Source: Blastomyces gilchristii SLH14081 (taxonomy: Eukaryota; Ascomycota; Eurotiomycetes; Onygenales; Ajellomycetaceae). From it: DNA of 64,000 bases. The position numbers were made by a program, and so were the translations under genes. A model generated the notes under the pieces. It was not told the DNA's origin and made no database searches. It worked only from the letters and a program-made list of their open reading frames with translations. Every line of letters begins with the position of its first letter. The stretch's first letter is position 1. Location of the stretch: NCBI RefSeq assembly GCF_000003855.2, contig NW_003101673.1:258734-322733 (forward strand). Reading direction: 5' to 3'. Below are positions 46,751 to 57,250 of this stretch, piece after piece.

Positions 46751-48335
46751 CGCAGGTCATCACTGGGCTTCGTGAAGAGGTGCTAGATTTTTTGAGGATC
46801 TTCTAAAATGCTTCCATCTTATTCTCGAAGAGACGGATGAAGTTTCCTGCATCGAGCTCCGCGGGGTGGAAACTACATTAAGAGAATTTCGAGCGCATCT
46901 GGAAAAATATTCTGTTTTACAATAGCAGTCCTTAGGAAACGACCATCTCGAGCCACCAAGCCCGCGCGTGAGTATCCGCAGGTCAAGGGAGATTCTGATG
47001 AAATCGAAAAATGCGACTCGATTGGGAGAGGAGGTTGTCAGGCACTTGGCATGGGGAGAGAAGGACATTATAGCTTTGCAGGAAAGAATCGAGAGGCATA
47101 AGCAGTCACTGTGGTTGTACCTCATTTGGGCTATATCATTCGCAGCGAAATTGCGGGAAATTTGGTGTTTCTGACATGCGTTCAGGGAGAAAACCGCTGG
47201 TATCAGGATAAAACTGATGAGCATGGAAAAGATGCTTGCGGAGTTGCGCGCAGAGCCAACATCGACATCGATCAACGTGCCCACCCACTTGGATCGGGAT
47301 GTTTCCTTTTCGTTCCCGATCGACGCAGGTGTCACATACGCAACGGACAGATATCAAGCAATTCTAGCTGCCATGGAACGCCAGATGGAATTCGCCATGC
47401 TGGAAAGGAACCGGGCAGACACTGGCGAGGGCGAGGAGTGGGAGACAATTTGTGGCCAGCCTGATCTTTTCCACCGTAGGGTTCTCAACGCCATAGAACC
47501 CAAGGCAAACGCTTCAGCTCAGCATGGAAATGGATCTTGGCCTTCCCACCATGAATTCAACAAGGCTCTGCTTTCACAAAATGCGATTGAAACCCCACTG
47601 AAAAGAGCTTCCACTTGAAATGATGCTAGCCACCATGAGCCAACTAATCCACTTCCTCCCCTGTATGAAGAGAGAGGGTATCGGTTCGAAGCTGGATCAA
47701 CGATCTCTACGGCGACTGAATCAACCTCACCGTTGCCTTCAGTGTTCTCATTTAACCCGCCTTTGCGAACTGCAACGACAAGCACTGTCGACAGCATAGA
47801 TCCTCTGACGGCTAACACTAATGTTTCGGACATGAAGCGCAGACCCTCCTCGAACACACACGTCGGGGAAAACGGAAACACGAAGAGCAGAAGCTCCTAC
47901 CGCGGCCTCATATTTCTTTATCGAGTGAGACGGAGTTGTCGCATCGCCCTAGCTTTGAATCGTCAAATGGATCGGGAGGGCAAAGAAGTTGGAAAGCTTT
48001 ACAGTTGAATGGCTGGGCAAAAGTGTGTGACCAAGTTCCATTTCTACGTCTATTAACTAATCCACTTTCCCCGTGGTAGTATTTGGGATGGCTGTCCCTC
48101 TCCAGTTTAAATACTGCACTCTCGAAGCAGGCCATCGCAATGACGACCGTCTGTACACTATTAATGCCGTTTATCTCCACGATTACTCAACAGCAACTTC
48201 CCATTATAAAATGTTCAGGTAACGCTATTTCCATCTTATCAGGTGTTCGAACAGGAGCTAAAGTGACAAGCAGTATCATCAGCCGCGAGACGGCCGATCC
48301 CCCACATGGAACCTCCAGGCCCTCAAGATGACTCT
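46750..48335 (+). pseudogene. decayed unidentified fungal gene with three in-frame stops and a frameshift
   Basis: One frame is protein-like over 1.2 kb: FEDLLKCFHLILEETDEV and LRGVETTLREFRAHLEKYS, then ALQERIERHKQSLWLYL, INVPTHLDRDVSFSFPIDAG, VTYATDRYQAILAAMERQ, EWETICGQPDLFHRR and a Ser/Thr/Pro-rich stretch. It is interrupted by TAG at 46923-46925, TGA at 47172-47174 and TGA at 47616-47618, with no intron able to remove them. A shift near 47905 moves to another frame up to about 48330. The N-terminal helical pattern resembles fungal N-terminal domains found in STAND-type and other uncharacterised proteins, but identity is not certain. Two of the stops could come from C-to-T change, as in repeat-induced mutation. 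Confidence 0.6.
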
Positions 48336-49767
48336 TCAGATGCTTTTCGCGTTTATTTCGTTAAACCTCCGATTATGAAACAGGGAGAAGAAAGAGTTCA
48401 ATATTTCTTCAAGAAGCAAAAGGTATCCTTGATAATGTGAACAACCCTGTATTTAATTCCATGTTTGACTCATATCTCTAATACTGTGTTCCTCCGCGGT
48501 AGACCAGTTCAGTTTCCAGAGTTGGATCTACGGCCGGAAACTTATTTTGGCTACTATCATACAAAAGATTTCTTCTACTCAAGGAAAGGAATCAGACCGA
48601 CAGTACATTTGGATATGGGAAGCCACGTCGCCAGGACATCCTCGAGCTCTTCTTTATTTGGCTACTGTGAGGTTCAAGAAGTACATTGAAATTAACGGTA
48701 TATAATTTGATTAGTGAGAATCATGGAGAATCAAGATTGTCTCGCTAACCATCCTCTTTAGAAAAAGAAATTCTGCCTAACTACAAAACTTCGTCACGAA
48801 ACAATGTTCTTGAACTAAAACTTCTCTCACTAATGCAGCATTTACATTTATCTCCTAGAGGTAAGTAACCATCTGTGCCACCCAACCGCTCCCAGCTTGG
48901 TCCTTCGAAACAAGGATGCTTCAGCCTCATCATAGTAGCAAAAGTGATCTTTTCGATGTCTCTCCATAGATCTGTAAGATTTTATCCGTGCCCTGTCCGC
49001 CGCGAGAGCCCCATGCAAAGACATAGCTGACAAGTTCATAGATCTTCCACGTATGGCGTTTTTAGCCTTGACCACCCTTGGCCCCTTGCAACCTCGTGGT
49101 TGTTTCCGGGCTTCTGTATGGGCCAAGGAATCCCTGACAGCTTCCAATACTTTCGTTAATTCTTCCGCCCTCCTATTTTCGTTTGGAAAGATCACAAGAA
49201 TAAGTTGTCGGCAGTGCATTGTCTGTCTAATGAGGGGCTATGCACGGTGCACAAGATCTCAACACCGATGGAAACTCATCCTATCCTCCCTGTTTTCGTC
49301 GTTTACCATCTGACAGCATGTAACCGTGCTACTCCCCATGAACCATTGGCCGCCACATGAAATGCCGAGATATGCTCTGGGGTGATCAACCGTTGGCCAA
49401 GCGACTTGGTTTCCAGGCCGGACTTCCCGCCTCGCGTTTTTGACAGCTTCTAACTTATCATAGCTCCATACAAGAAGAATAAGACTCTCTCGAATTCACT
49501 TTTAACCGAAGGGAGAGCTTCTTGCCATGGACTTTTCTAGATCTATTTTACAGATGTGGCTTTCAATGACCTAGCGGTCGTTTTATTATGATCCTATTCT
49601 CAACAACATACTCTCTAGTGATGAAAATTTCCTATAGGTTTCAAGATCAAGAATCGCACAGAAAACTTCACCCATATTCCAGTGCGTTACTGAATCTTCA
49701 GAATGATCGTTTGGACTCAATTAATGGGTTAAATATTACAGGAGCTTCATTTAAGACGCCATCGAGT
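48336..49767. other. gene-free or unrecognisable decayed sequence
   Basis: Short frames on both strands, none with recognised motifs. A little protein-like text (VKPPIMKQGEERVQYFFKKQ near 48361) may belong to the preceding pseudogene. Confidence 0.35.
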
Positions 49768-51811
49768 CTTTGATGAGCTCGATGCCACCCACTTTCAGGG
49801 TCTGGTTGTGTTTGTTGCCGGCGTAATCTTTTTCATAGATGGATATGACGTATGTAACGCATGCATCTTCGAATGCGGTCCTCAAACAGCAGTAAACAGG
49901 TTTACGCTTCAATATCACCTAACAGATATTCGGGGATCATAATCCCTATGCTTTCGCATGTCTATTGGCATGGAGCGATGCCCTCGGGAATCGAGACTGC
50001 TATGCGCGCTGCCTGCCCCCCCCCCCGTCAGAACCATTATCGGCCAATATGCACTCGGTGTTCTTGCGGACCTTTATGGCCGCCGCAAAATGTACGGGCT
50101 TGAACTGCTTGTCATTATCATCACAACAGTCGGGGTGACAATGGCTTCGGAAGGCGCCTCGCAATCAATGAACCTTGCTGGATGGCTAATCTTCTGGAGA
50201 TTCCTAATGGGGATTGGGATTGGTGCTGACTATCCTCTGAGCGCAGTGATAGTATCTGAGTTTGTTCCTACCAAGTCTCGTGCTCGAATGATTGCCACTG
50301 TTTTCGTTATGCAGCAATGTTGATTGATACCTTATCACCACATTGGTGGCTCTTTTTGCTACATTGGCGAACAAGAATGGACTCCCGACCAATAATCCCT
50401 ACATATGTCGACAGTATCAGATCATGCACTGATGACGAATTATGTCGACGGACAATAGATAGCATTTGGCGCTGGGTTATAGGAGTGGGGGCCATCCCGG
50501 CTGCCATTGACATACTTTTCCGGATTAGTATCCCTGAGTCCCCCAGACAGATATACCATGGAAGTTCTAAACCGGCCAGACGAGGCACTGGAAGATCTGA
50601 ATGAAATGGGATGGAAACGAGCAACTCGTTCACCTCATCGTACACGCAACCCCGAGATGCAAACTTCCGAATCAAGAAGTCTCGCTTCCGAATATATTCC
50701 TAGCACAACACTGGTGGCATTTTCTCAAGCCAAACACAGCCCAGGGAACCGCGAATAATAGTGGCAATAACAATCATTCCAAAGCCCCTAAAATTACCGA
50801 GCACCGGGTATCAGGCGAGTCTAGCAGGGATGCGCGTAACAGATCAATACTCAGTCCGAATGCTCCTACTCTCCTCTCAGAAGCAAGCTCCATAATCACA
50901 GTTGATGGACCAGCAAGACGATCTATCAAGAACTATGACAATTCAGACATTGATGAGGAGAAACCAAGCCGGTGAGCATGATTCTACACCAGCTTCATAG
51001 AACTCTTCCTCACCAAAGACCACTGGCCCACTTTACTGGAGACCTCTCTCTCCTGAGCTTGCTTTGATTTCGCCTACTCTACTATGCCCTTAGCCCAAAC
51101 TCCTACAAAGTAATTTCCGAAATCTTCAACGAAAAACCCCTGAAATTCACGCGAGATCCAGGTGGCTCCCCTCTTTCCCTCCCTACTCGCAGCGTCTACA
51201 CCGACCTCCTCGAAAACTCGTGGCACACATCTCGCCGCGTACAATACAGCTATTCATCTTCCTAGTCCTAACTGCCATCCTTATCGCCATCGGCGTAAGT
51301 TTCGAAACCGTAAGCCATCACACCTCCGTCCCACCCATTAGCTTCCTATACATTCTCAGCCAGATATTCTTCAAAATTGGCCGCAATTTTCACTACCTTC
51401 ATGGTCCCCGCGAAGCTTTTCCCCACCCGGTTCCGTTGCACCGCCCACGGCATCTCGTCTGCAGCGGGCAAGATTGCGTCTGTGGTTGTGCAGGCGTTCG
51501 TTGCATACGCACCCATTGGGTCCTACCGATCTTCGGATCCTGGTGCGGAATGGCTGGGGTATGTTATTATTATATTCGTGCCGTTTATGTTACTTGGGGT
51601 TGCGGTGACAAAGTGGTTGATTCCGGAGACGCGGGAGAGTGATGGGTCGAATACACTGCTGGAGCAGTTGGAAGATGTGATTAAGATGAATAGGCAAGTT
51701 AAGTTTTCGTGTGCGTCGGCGAGGAGAGGTGTGAGTGGTCTAGTGCTAAGCCTTTTGACTGCTTTTGTTTCGTCCGATCTCGTGAAAAATTTTCCCTTAG
51801 ACACTGTCTGA
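49768..51811 (+). pseudogene. inorganic phosphate:H+ symporter (Pho84-type MFS) pseudogene
   Basis: The remnants follow Pho84-family order: GLVVFVAGVIFFIDGYD (first membrane helix), QYALGVLADLYGRRKMYGLE (loop 2-3 MFS motif), WRFLMGIGIGADYPLSAVIV and SEFVPTKSRARMIATVFVMQ, then TTLVALFATLANKNGLP, WVIGVGAIPAAIDILFR, ISIPESPR, TMEVLNRPDEALEDLNEM, FIELFLTKDHWPTLLETSLS, and near the end AKLFPTRFRCTAHGISSAAG and FMLLGVAVTKWLIPETRES. At least six frame changes are needed (for example after 50319, near 50430, 50550, 50620, 51070 and 51390), plus stops. An 11-C run at 50016-50026 lies in the damaged part. Introns cannot explain the breaks. It once carried phosphate across the plasma membrane; this copy is dead or very badly sequenced. 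Confidence 0.85.
50016..50026 (+). repeat. C11 homopolymer
   Basis: Eleven consecutive C inside the phosphate transporter pseudogene, just before the in-frame RTIIGQYALG segment. Confidence 0.95.
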
Positions 51812-52074
51812 GCAAGTGGTAATCATTGTAATAAGATATCATAGGCGCTTTTCCAACACTTTCTGTCAATCACACCTAATATGCACAGTGCTTGAATTCT
51901 ATGGATTTTACATATTTCTGATCTGAGGTCCAATGGCACTACATTCCGAATCTATACATAGGGTGAAACAAAAATGAAGTGCAAATCATAACTCACACAG
52001 GTGAAAACAGATATCGAACTATACTAGGAGCAAAGCGAAGAAAAGGGAAACATCTGAGCCCGTTGGCTAACTAA

Positions 52075-53656
52075 CTAATCAAGGCCCACCTGTCGTTTCC
52101 TCCACTCATTCCGTTTGTGCTTCAACTCTCTGAACAAAAGAATACGCGAATCAAGGACCTCAAAGTCAACTCCAATTGTTTCACATAAATCCTCCAGCTC
52201 TTCAGCCTGGTCCAGAAATTCCTGCGGGATCCCCGGCTCCGGCCCGTCTAATGTCATCATAATGCCGGGTTGATTCCGCTCGTCGTTTCTGGAAAATTCG
52301 CCCTCAATCTTTAACTCGCTGAGCCGGGGTGTGTATTGCGAGAAGTTAGAGGGCTCGACCAGATTCTTCAGGTGCCTGATGACTCCGGCATAATGACGTT
52401 TGGAAACGTTGGCCAGCGTAAGTGACTCGAGCGAAGCGGGGAATATCGTTGACAGCCGCTTGTGATCTGTGGGGTTCAATAGGGCGTCGTCGTAGTCGTC
52501 GCCTGTGCTGCCCAGCGCGTCCGTACCTATCAGACTCGTGGCTGAGATGTACAGTGATTTTAACACGGAAAAGCCGGCCAGGGAGCCAAAAGTCTCGTCA
52601 TCTCCCTGGTAGGACTGCCCATTGAAATAGTAGTCGTCATAGCTGAGCCAGAGGTTTTCGAGGCTGTGCTTAACGTGAGCGAGAGAGCGGGCGAAATCTC
52701 TCGGGAGGAAACTAGAGTCATATTCAAAGGAGTCGGCGTGTTCGAATCTGAACGATGTGAGATTTTTGCACAGCTTGATTTGCCGGACGAATCCATTATT
52801 AGTATTGCTTCTCGAAATATCTATTTCGGACACGGTCGAAGTTGTGGGCTTGTTTTCTGAATATGCTAAAATAGTTGCACGGTCATCATAAACGCTGATT
52901 GGATCTTCATCTTCATACTCATCATCATCATCATCATCATCGGGTTTCGTTGGTATATAATCTGTAATTTGTTCGCCTGCAACACGGCGGACGGACGGAA
53001 AGAAAAAGAACGGCTCTAACGCTTCGGATTCAAGAGAATTCTCGCTATCATACCATTTGGCGAAGACGTGAGAGAGGCGGGTGAAAGCTGGCCGGGAATC
53101 AAAGGGCGGTAGACGTGCTGCCGCACGTTCGACAAGTCTCCGTGGGAAAGAGCATTCATATGGCACAGACAACCTCAATTCCTTCAAATTTGGGACAGAG
53201 AAAAGGAGTAGACCGACCCCATGCATCCTCATTGCCGGCTGAGAGATGAGCTAGAAATTTTGGTAGCGCATGTTCGTCGCTGGCAGTGTAGAGCCCCTGG
53301 GCCGCGTCGCGAATAAGGTCTTGGTCAAAGAGGAGCTCCGAATTTGGAGATGGAAGGGTCTCAGGTGGGTCATAGCTGTTTCTCCTATAGCTGAGCTCCG
53401 TCGACCAATCGTTAATCTCAAGAGTTTGAGTGCATGATGCAATATGCGGGTTGCGGAGGAGCGTTTGAACCAGAGCAATCACAGTCTTAGCGTCTACATC
53501 TTCCAGTTTGATATCGAGGAAGACGAAGCGGAGAAACAGCTCAGAGAAGGCACGAGAGCATAGTGCAAGATGTAGCCGATGGATTGGGCGTTTGATACCC
53601 AAAGCAATGTGGAGTAATATCTCGATGGGGAGATTGCTTAGGCTGAGGGGAGACAT
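52075..53656 (-). CDS. F-box-like protein, one frameshift
   Basis: The first frame (53656 down) begins MSPLSLSNLPIEILLHIALG and continues with RLHLALCSRAFSELFLRFVF, a typical F-box, then leucine-rich-like text to NEDAW. There it shifts by one base in the CCCC run at 53217-53220 (GGGG on the coding strand). It resumes as VGLLLFSVPNLKELRLSVP and runs to RQVGLD and the stop at 52075. Without the extra base the product is about 525 residues with no intron. An acidic run (poly-Asp, EYEDEDP) lies mid-protein, and SLESLTLANVS, LKNLV and LSELKIEGE patterns suggest degenerate leucine-rich repeats. F-box proteins recruit substrates to SCF ubiquitin ligases; the substrate is unknown. Confidence 0.78.
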
Positions 53657-54200
53657 TGCTTTTCAAAACCCCTCGTTTTGCGTCCTAGAATCCATTCTTC
53701 GCTTCTTTCCCAGTCGATATGCTGGATAAGAGGGGGAATACGAGGTCCAACAAAGCATTCACCTGGAGCTACCAGCTGTATTCTTGTTGCGATGAAGAAG
53801 AGATCCAGCTCGCGGAAATGGAGGGTTGCCTAACCTCTCCTTGGCTTTCGAGCTGATGAAGTGCCCCACGAACATCAGCACTCCACTCTTGTCGTTTTGC
53901 TCACTTCTTTCAGATTTCAAGACCAGTGGCAGCAAACAGGAAGTTGGGAAGCTAGTGCATGGCCGCGTCTGGCCGATGTTCGAACCGAGGAGTGTATCCC
54001 ATGTATCCCAACGAGCTGGGAAGCGAAATGCCCAGTTCATGTCGCGTCCAGGACCCTCCCTGCACGGTAGCAGTTAGCAGGCTAGGATAGTTTGTGATTG
54101 GCTTGTTGTTTTCTGAGCCCTTCTCAAAACTTGGTCCTAACTAAGTTAACTAACACTAGGGTACCGAAACCATTCATTCGATGAGATATTGAGTCTGTTG

Positions 54201-54220
54201 TTAGGGTTAGGGCTAGGGCT
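54201..54220 (+). repeat. short interstitial telomere-like sequence
   Basis: Two TTAGGG units followed by CTAGGG and a partial unit. TTAGGG is the telomere repeat of most filamentous ascomycetes. Confidence 0.7.
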
Positions 54221-54644
54221 AATGTCCCAATCAGGCAGTTTGCGACAACCAGTTGCTACAGCGTCTAGGAAAGAGACGCCACAGGCTTGAAACCAGGTGA
54301 AACGCAGAGCAGTTGTCCGAAACATTTGGCTTTCAAAGGCTTCCCCGCATTTTACGCATCGCAGGGTGGGGGTTTGCAGCCGAAACTCTGACCGGGAGCT
54401 TCTACTGCGTACGCCCATCTCTCAACTCCTTAAACGTCAGCAAGGATACTCTCCATGTAGAACCATGGATATTCTTCCGAGAAAATGTACTAACCATCCC
54501 ATGTTCCCGAATGCGGGGATTGAACTTCGGGATATTGATGTCCAAGGTAGAGATCCCTAGAGCGCTTCCGTTCGTATAACTCGCGGAGTTGCTACCTACA
54601 AACAAATCTAACAAGCATATAAGAGCCTAGGATCTCCCCCGCTC

Positions 54645-54650
54645 GATAAG
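54645..54650 (+). promoter_or_regulatory. GATA motif (HGATAR), candidate AreA site
   Basis: CGATAAG matches the HGATAR consensus of the nitrogen regulator AreA. It lies about 130 bases upstream of the formamidase ATG. Formamidase fmdS of Aspergillus nidulans is under AreA control, so the site is plausible, although a single 6-base match is weak on its own. Confidence 0.4.
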
Positions 54651-54778
54651 AATTTACCGTTCAGGGTCTCCTCATTCAGCACTGCCATACTCCCTACATC
54701 CTATTCAAAGTCGCATTGCTATTTCACTACTACTTTACCTTTACTGCACCTAAGCATCAGGTCTGGTCTACTTCTACA

Positions 54779-56351
54779 ATGGGTCTAACAGGCATTCGCA
54801 CGGCCATGAAGGTCGACCTCAACAAGCCTGCAGGTGAACAAAATGGCTTGCATGTATGTTTACTAGATTTTATATCCATAAATTTCAGTTAATGTGGCCT
54901 TTCCATAACTCTCGTCTCGCTAACCATGTTATATCTATGTTGTATAGAACCGCTGGCATCCAGACAGTAAGTATTAGCCAATTGATAAATGGTGTCTTTC
55001 GGGCGCATTCATGCGGGGTAGTGAAGCTAACATGCCTCCCCCACTCCAGTTCCCTCATGCGCGACGATCAAGAACGGCGAAGTCGTGAAGATTGAATGCG
55101 TCGACTGGACTGGAGGGCAGATCAAGAACGATGATTGCGCAGATGACATGCGTGATATCGACTTGACTCGCGTGCATTATCTGACAGGCCCCTTCGAAAT
55201 CGAAACCGCCCAGCCTGGTGATGTGCTCCTCGTTGAAATCCAGGATGTGCAGCCATTCGAGGATCAGCCGTGGGGTTTCACCGGCGTCTTCGATGCGAAG
55301 AATGGAGGTGGCTTCTTGGATGAGCACTACCCCCATGCGTATGTAAACAATTAAGCCGATCCCCTTGAAAAAGGGTTACGATGCTAAACCCCTTTGCAGT
55401 GCAAAGGCCATCTGGGACTTTGAGGGCATTTTCTGCTCGTCCCGCCACATCCCTCACGTCCGCTTTGCGGGATTGATCCATCCGGGAATCCTAGGCTGTG
55501 CGCCTTCCGCTGAGGTTCTCGCAGAGTGGAACAGACGCGAGGGTGAACTTATCTCCACTCATACCCATTTGGATCGGGTTGTGGCGAAGCCCCCCGAGCC
55601 CATCAACGTGCACGCGGGCAGTGCAGATGGGGAAATCAAGGCGAAGGTCGGAAGAGAGGGAGCTAGAACTATTCCTGTAGGTCACTCTCTGGAGCCGAGA
55701 ACATATATGTTCTGTACAGAAGATGCAACCACAGATTCTAACAATGACAACCCAACATAGGGCCGCCCCGAACACGGTGGAAACTGTGACATCAAAAACC
55801 TCAGCCGTGGCAGCAAAGTCTATCTCCCAGTGCACGTCCCCGGCGCCAAATTCTCCGTCGGCGACTTGCACTTTTCCCAGGGTGATGGCGAAATATCCTT
55901 CTGCGGCGCCATCGAGATGGCCGGCGTGATCACCATCAAGTTCAACGTGATCAAGGGCGGCATGGCACACATGGGCATGAAATCTCCCATCTTCCACCCT
56001 GGCCCCGTGGAGCCGCAGTTCGGCCCCGGCCGCTACCTGACCTTCGAGGGCTTCAGCGTGGACCATACCGGAAAGCAGCACTACCTAGATGCCACGGTTG
56101 CGTACCGCGAGACCTGCCTGCGCGTCATCGAGTATCTGCGCCGTTATGGCTATGATGACTATCAGATTTATCTGCTGTTGAGCTGTGCACCTGTGCAGGG
56201 GCATATTGCGGGGTTGGTGGATATACCCAACGCGTGCACAACGATGGGGGTGCCGATGGATATTTTCGACTTTGATATTCGTCCTGAGTCCGATGTGGTG
56301 AAGCGAGATATGGGGTCTTGTGCATTTACGAGTGATCAGATGAAGAAGTAG
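54779..56351 (+). CDS. fmdS: formamidase (FmdS/acetamidase-formamidase family)
   Basis: Five exons: 54779 to about 54856, 54948-54966 (19 nt), 55050-55338, 55400-55676 and 55761-56351, about 415 residues. Diagnostic segments are MGLTGIRTAMKVDLNKPA, NRWHPDIPSCATIKNGEVV, IECVDWTGGQIKNDD, FTGVFDAKNGGGFLDEHYPHA, HPGILGCAPSAEVLAEWN, NVHAGSADGEIK, GRPEHGGNCDIKNLSRGSKV, VHVPGAKFSVGDLHFSQGDG and LLLSCAPVQGHIAGLVDIPN. The enzyme hydrolyses formamide to formate and ammonium in the cytosol. The end of exon 1 is uncertain. The strong donor GTATGT at 54853 leaves a wrong phase, whereas GTTTAC at 54857 keeps frame. A one-base deletion in the short A-run at about 54840 is the alternative. Confidence 0.94.
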
Positions 56352-56860
56352 TTTTTTGCGCGCCGAGTAGGGGGGCAATGAGAAATTCTCGTGTTATTTT
56401 CTTGTGCGCATTATGCGTTTGTCTGGATATCTATGTGAAGCTGGCCATCCAAGGATGAGATAATGAGTTATTAGTATTAATAAACTATTTTCTTTCCTTG
56501 TTCTGTTCCTTTTCGTTTCTCCGATTGATATGCGGTTGTTCAGAAGAAGGGGGAAGCATCGTCGATAGTTATTTTTTTAGTATGCAGAACTTGAGTTAAT
56601 CACAGCTAGTAAAGCAATAGTTTTACAAGCTGCTAGACACTATTCTTTCTCCCAAGTGAAAGCAAAGAAAAGCAAACAGAACAGAAAATAAGAAATTATA
56701 TACGGAGTACTCCGTACCAAATATTAAAAGTCCAACAAAAATGCTGAAGGACATGAACAGTTTAAGTTCTAATGCCATAATAAGGCGCTAATAAGTTAAT
56801 CAATGAACTTACAATTTTTTCAAATAGGTGACCACCAAATGACAAGTGGCGTTTACAACG
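56352..56860. other. intergenic, no gene seen
   Basis: AT-rich, contains the formamidase 3' flank. The remainder of the broken FAD-oxidoreductase would be expected here on the minus strand but is absent. Confidence 0.5.
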
Positions 56861-56861
56861 C

Positions 56862-57250
56862 CCTTACCTTCCCATAAACGAATGTCCCGTCGCTTTAATA
56901 TTCACCCTAACATTCCGCTCCCCAGCCCACTTCACCGCCGCAACAACCTCTTCTCGTCCCGTAGCATTGACTACGTAAACCGGATACCCGCCAATCGAGC
57001 AGCCCTTCTCTCGTGTCCGCGGGTCACCATTGACGCTAGTCCCATTCTCGAAGTTAGAGAGGCACGAATCACCAGCCCAGGTTGGGTAGTCAATACTCCT
57101 AGGGTCCTGTAAGTGGAAGCTTGACGCATGCCATTGGGCAATAATGGAGCTGCAGACAGTTGGGTCGTAGGTAGGCTGCGATTTATAGCAGGCTGGTGGA
57201 AACGGCGCGGATGAGTTTCCCATTAATGGTGTTGTTGAAGGTTTGCCACT
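56862..57250 (-). pseudogene. N-terminal fragment of a BBE-type FAD-linked oxidoreductase
   Basis: The minus strand encodes WQTFNNTINGKLIRA in one frame, then, after a one-base shift at the AAA run near 57200-57202, PPACYKSQPTYDPTVCSSII, IAQWHASSFHLQDPRSIDYP, the CSIGGYPVYVVNATGREEV start of the FAD-binding fold, and RVNIKATGHSFMGR with the conserved His for flavin attachment. Reading then meets a GTAAGG donor, but no downstream exon exists in the next 500 bases, so about three quarters of the enzyme is missing. Intact relatives are secreted oxidases of small alcohols or sugars. Confidence 0.75.

Larger units (their letters stand above)
53657..54778. promoter_or_regulatory. divergent 5' region, F-box gene and formamidase
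   Basis: About 1.1 kb with overlapping short frames on both strands, none recognised. It contains a telomere-like stretch and a GATA motif near the formamidase. Confidence 0.45.

Noticed and set aside
46760..47335. 191-codon minus-strand open frame
   Set aside because: It is the shadow of the plus-strand pseudogene, whose frame is more protein-like and consistent over 1.2 kb.
48848..49219. Minus-strand open frame of 123 codons
   Set aside because: No family recognised, no splice context, inside a decayed region.
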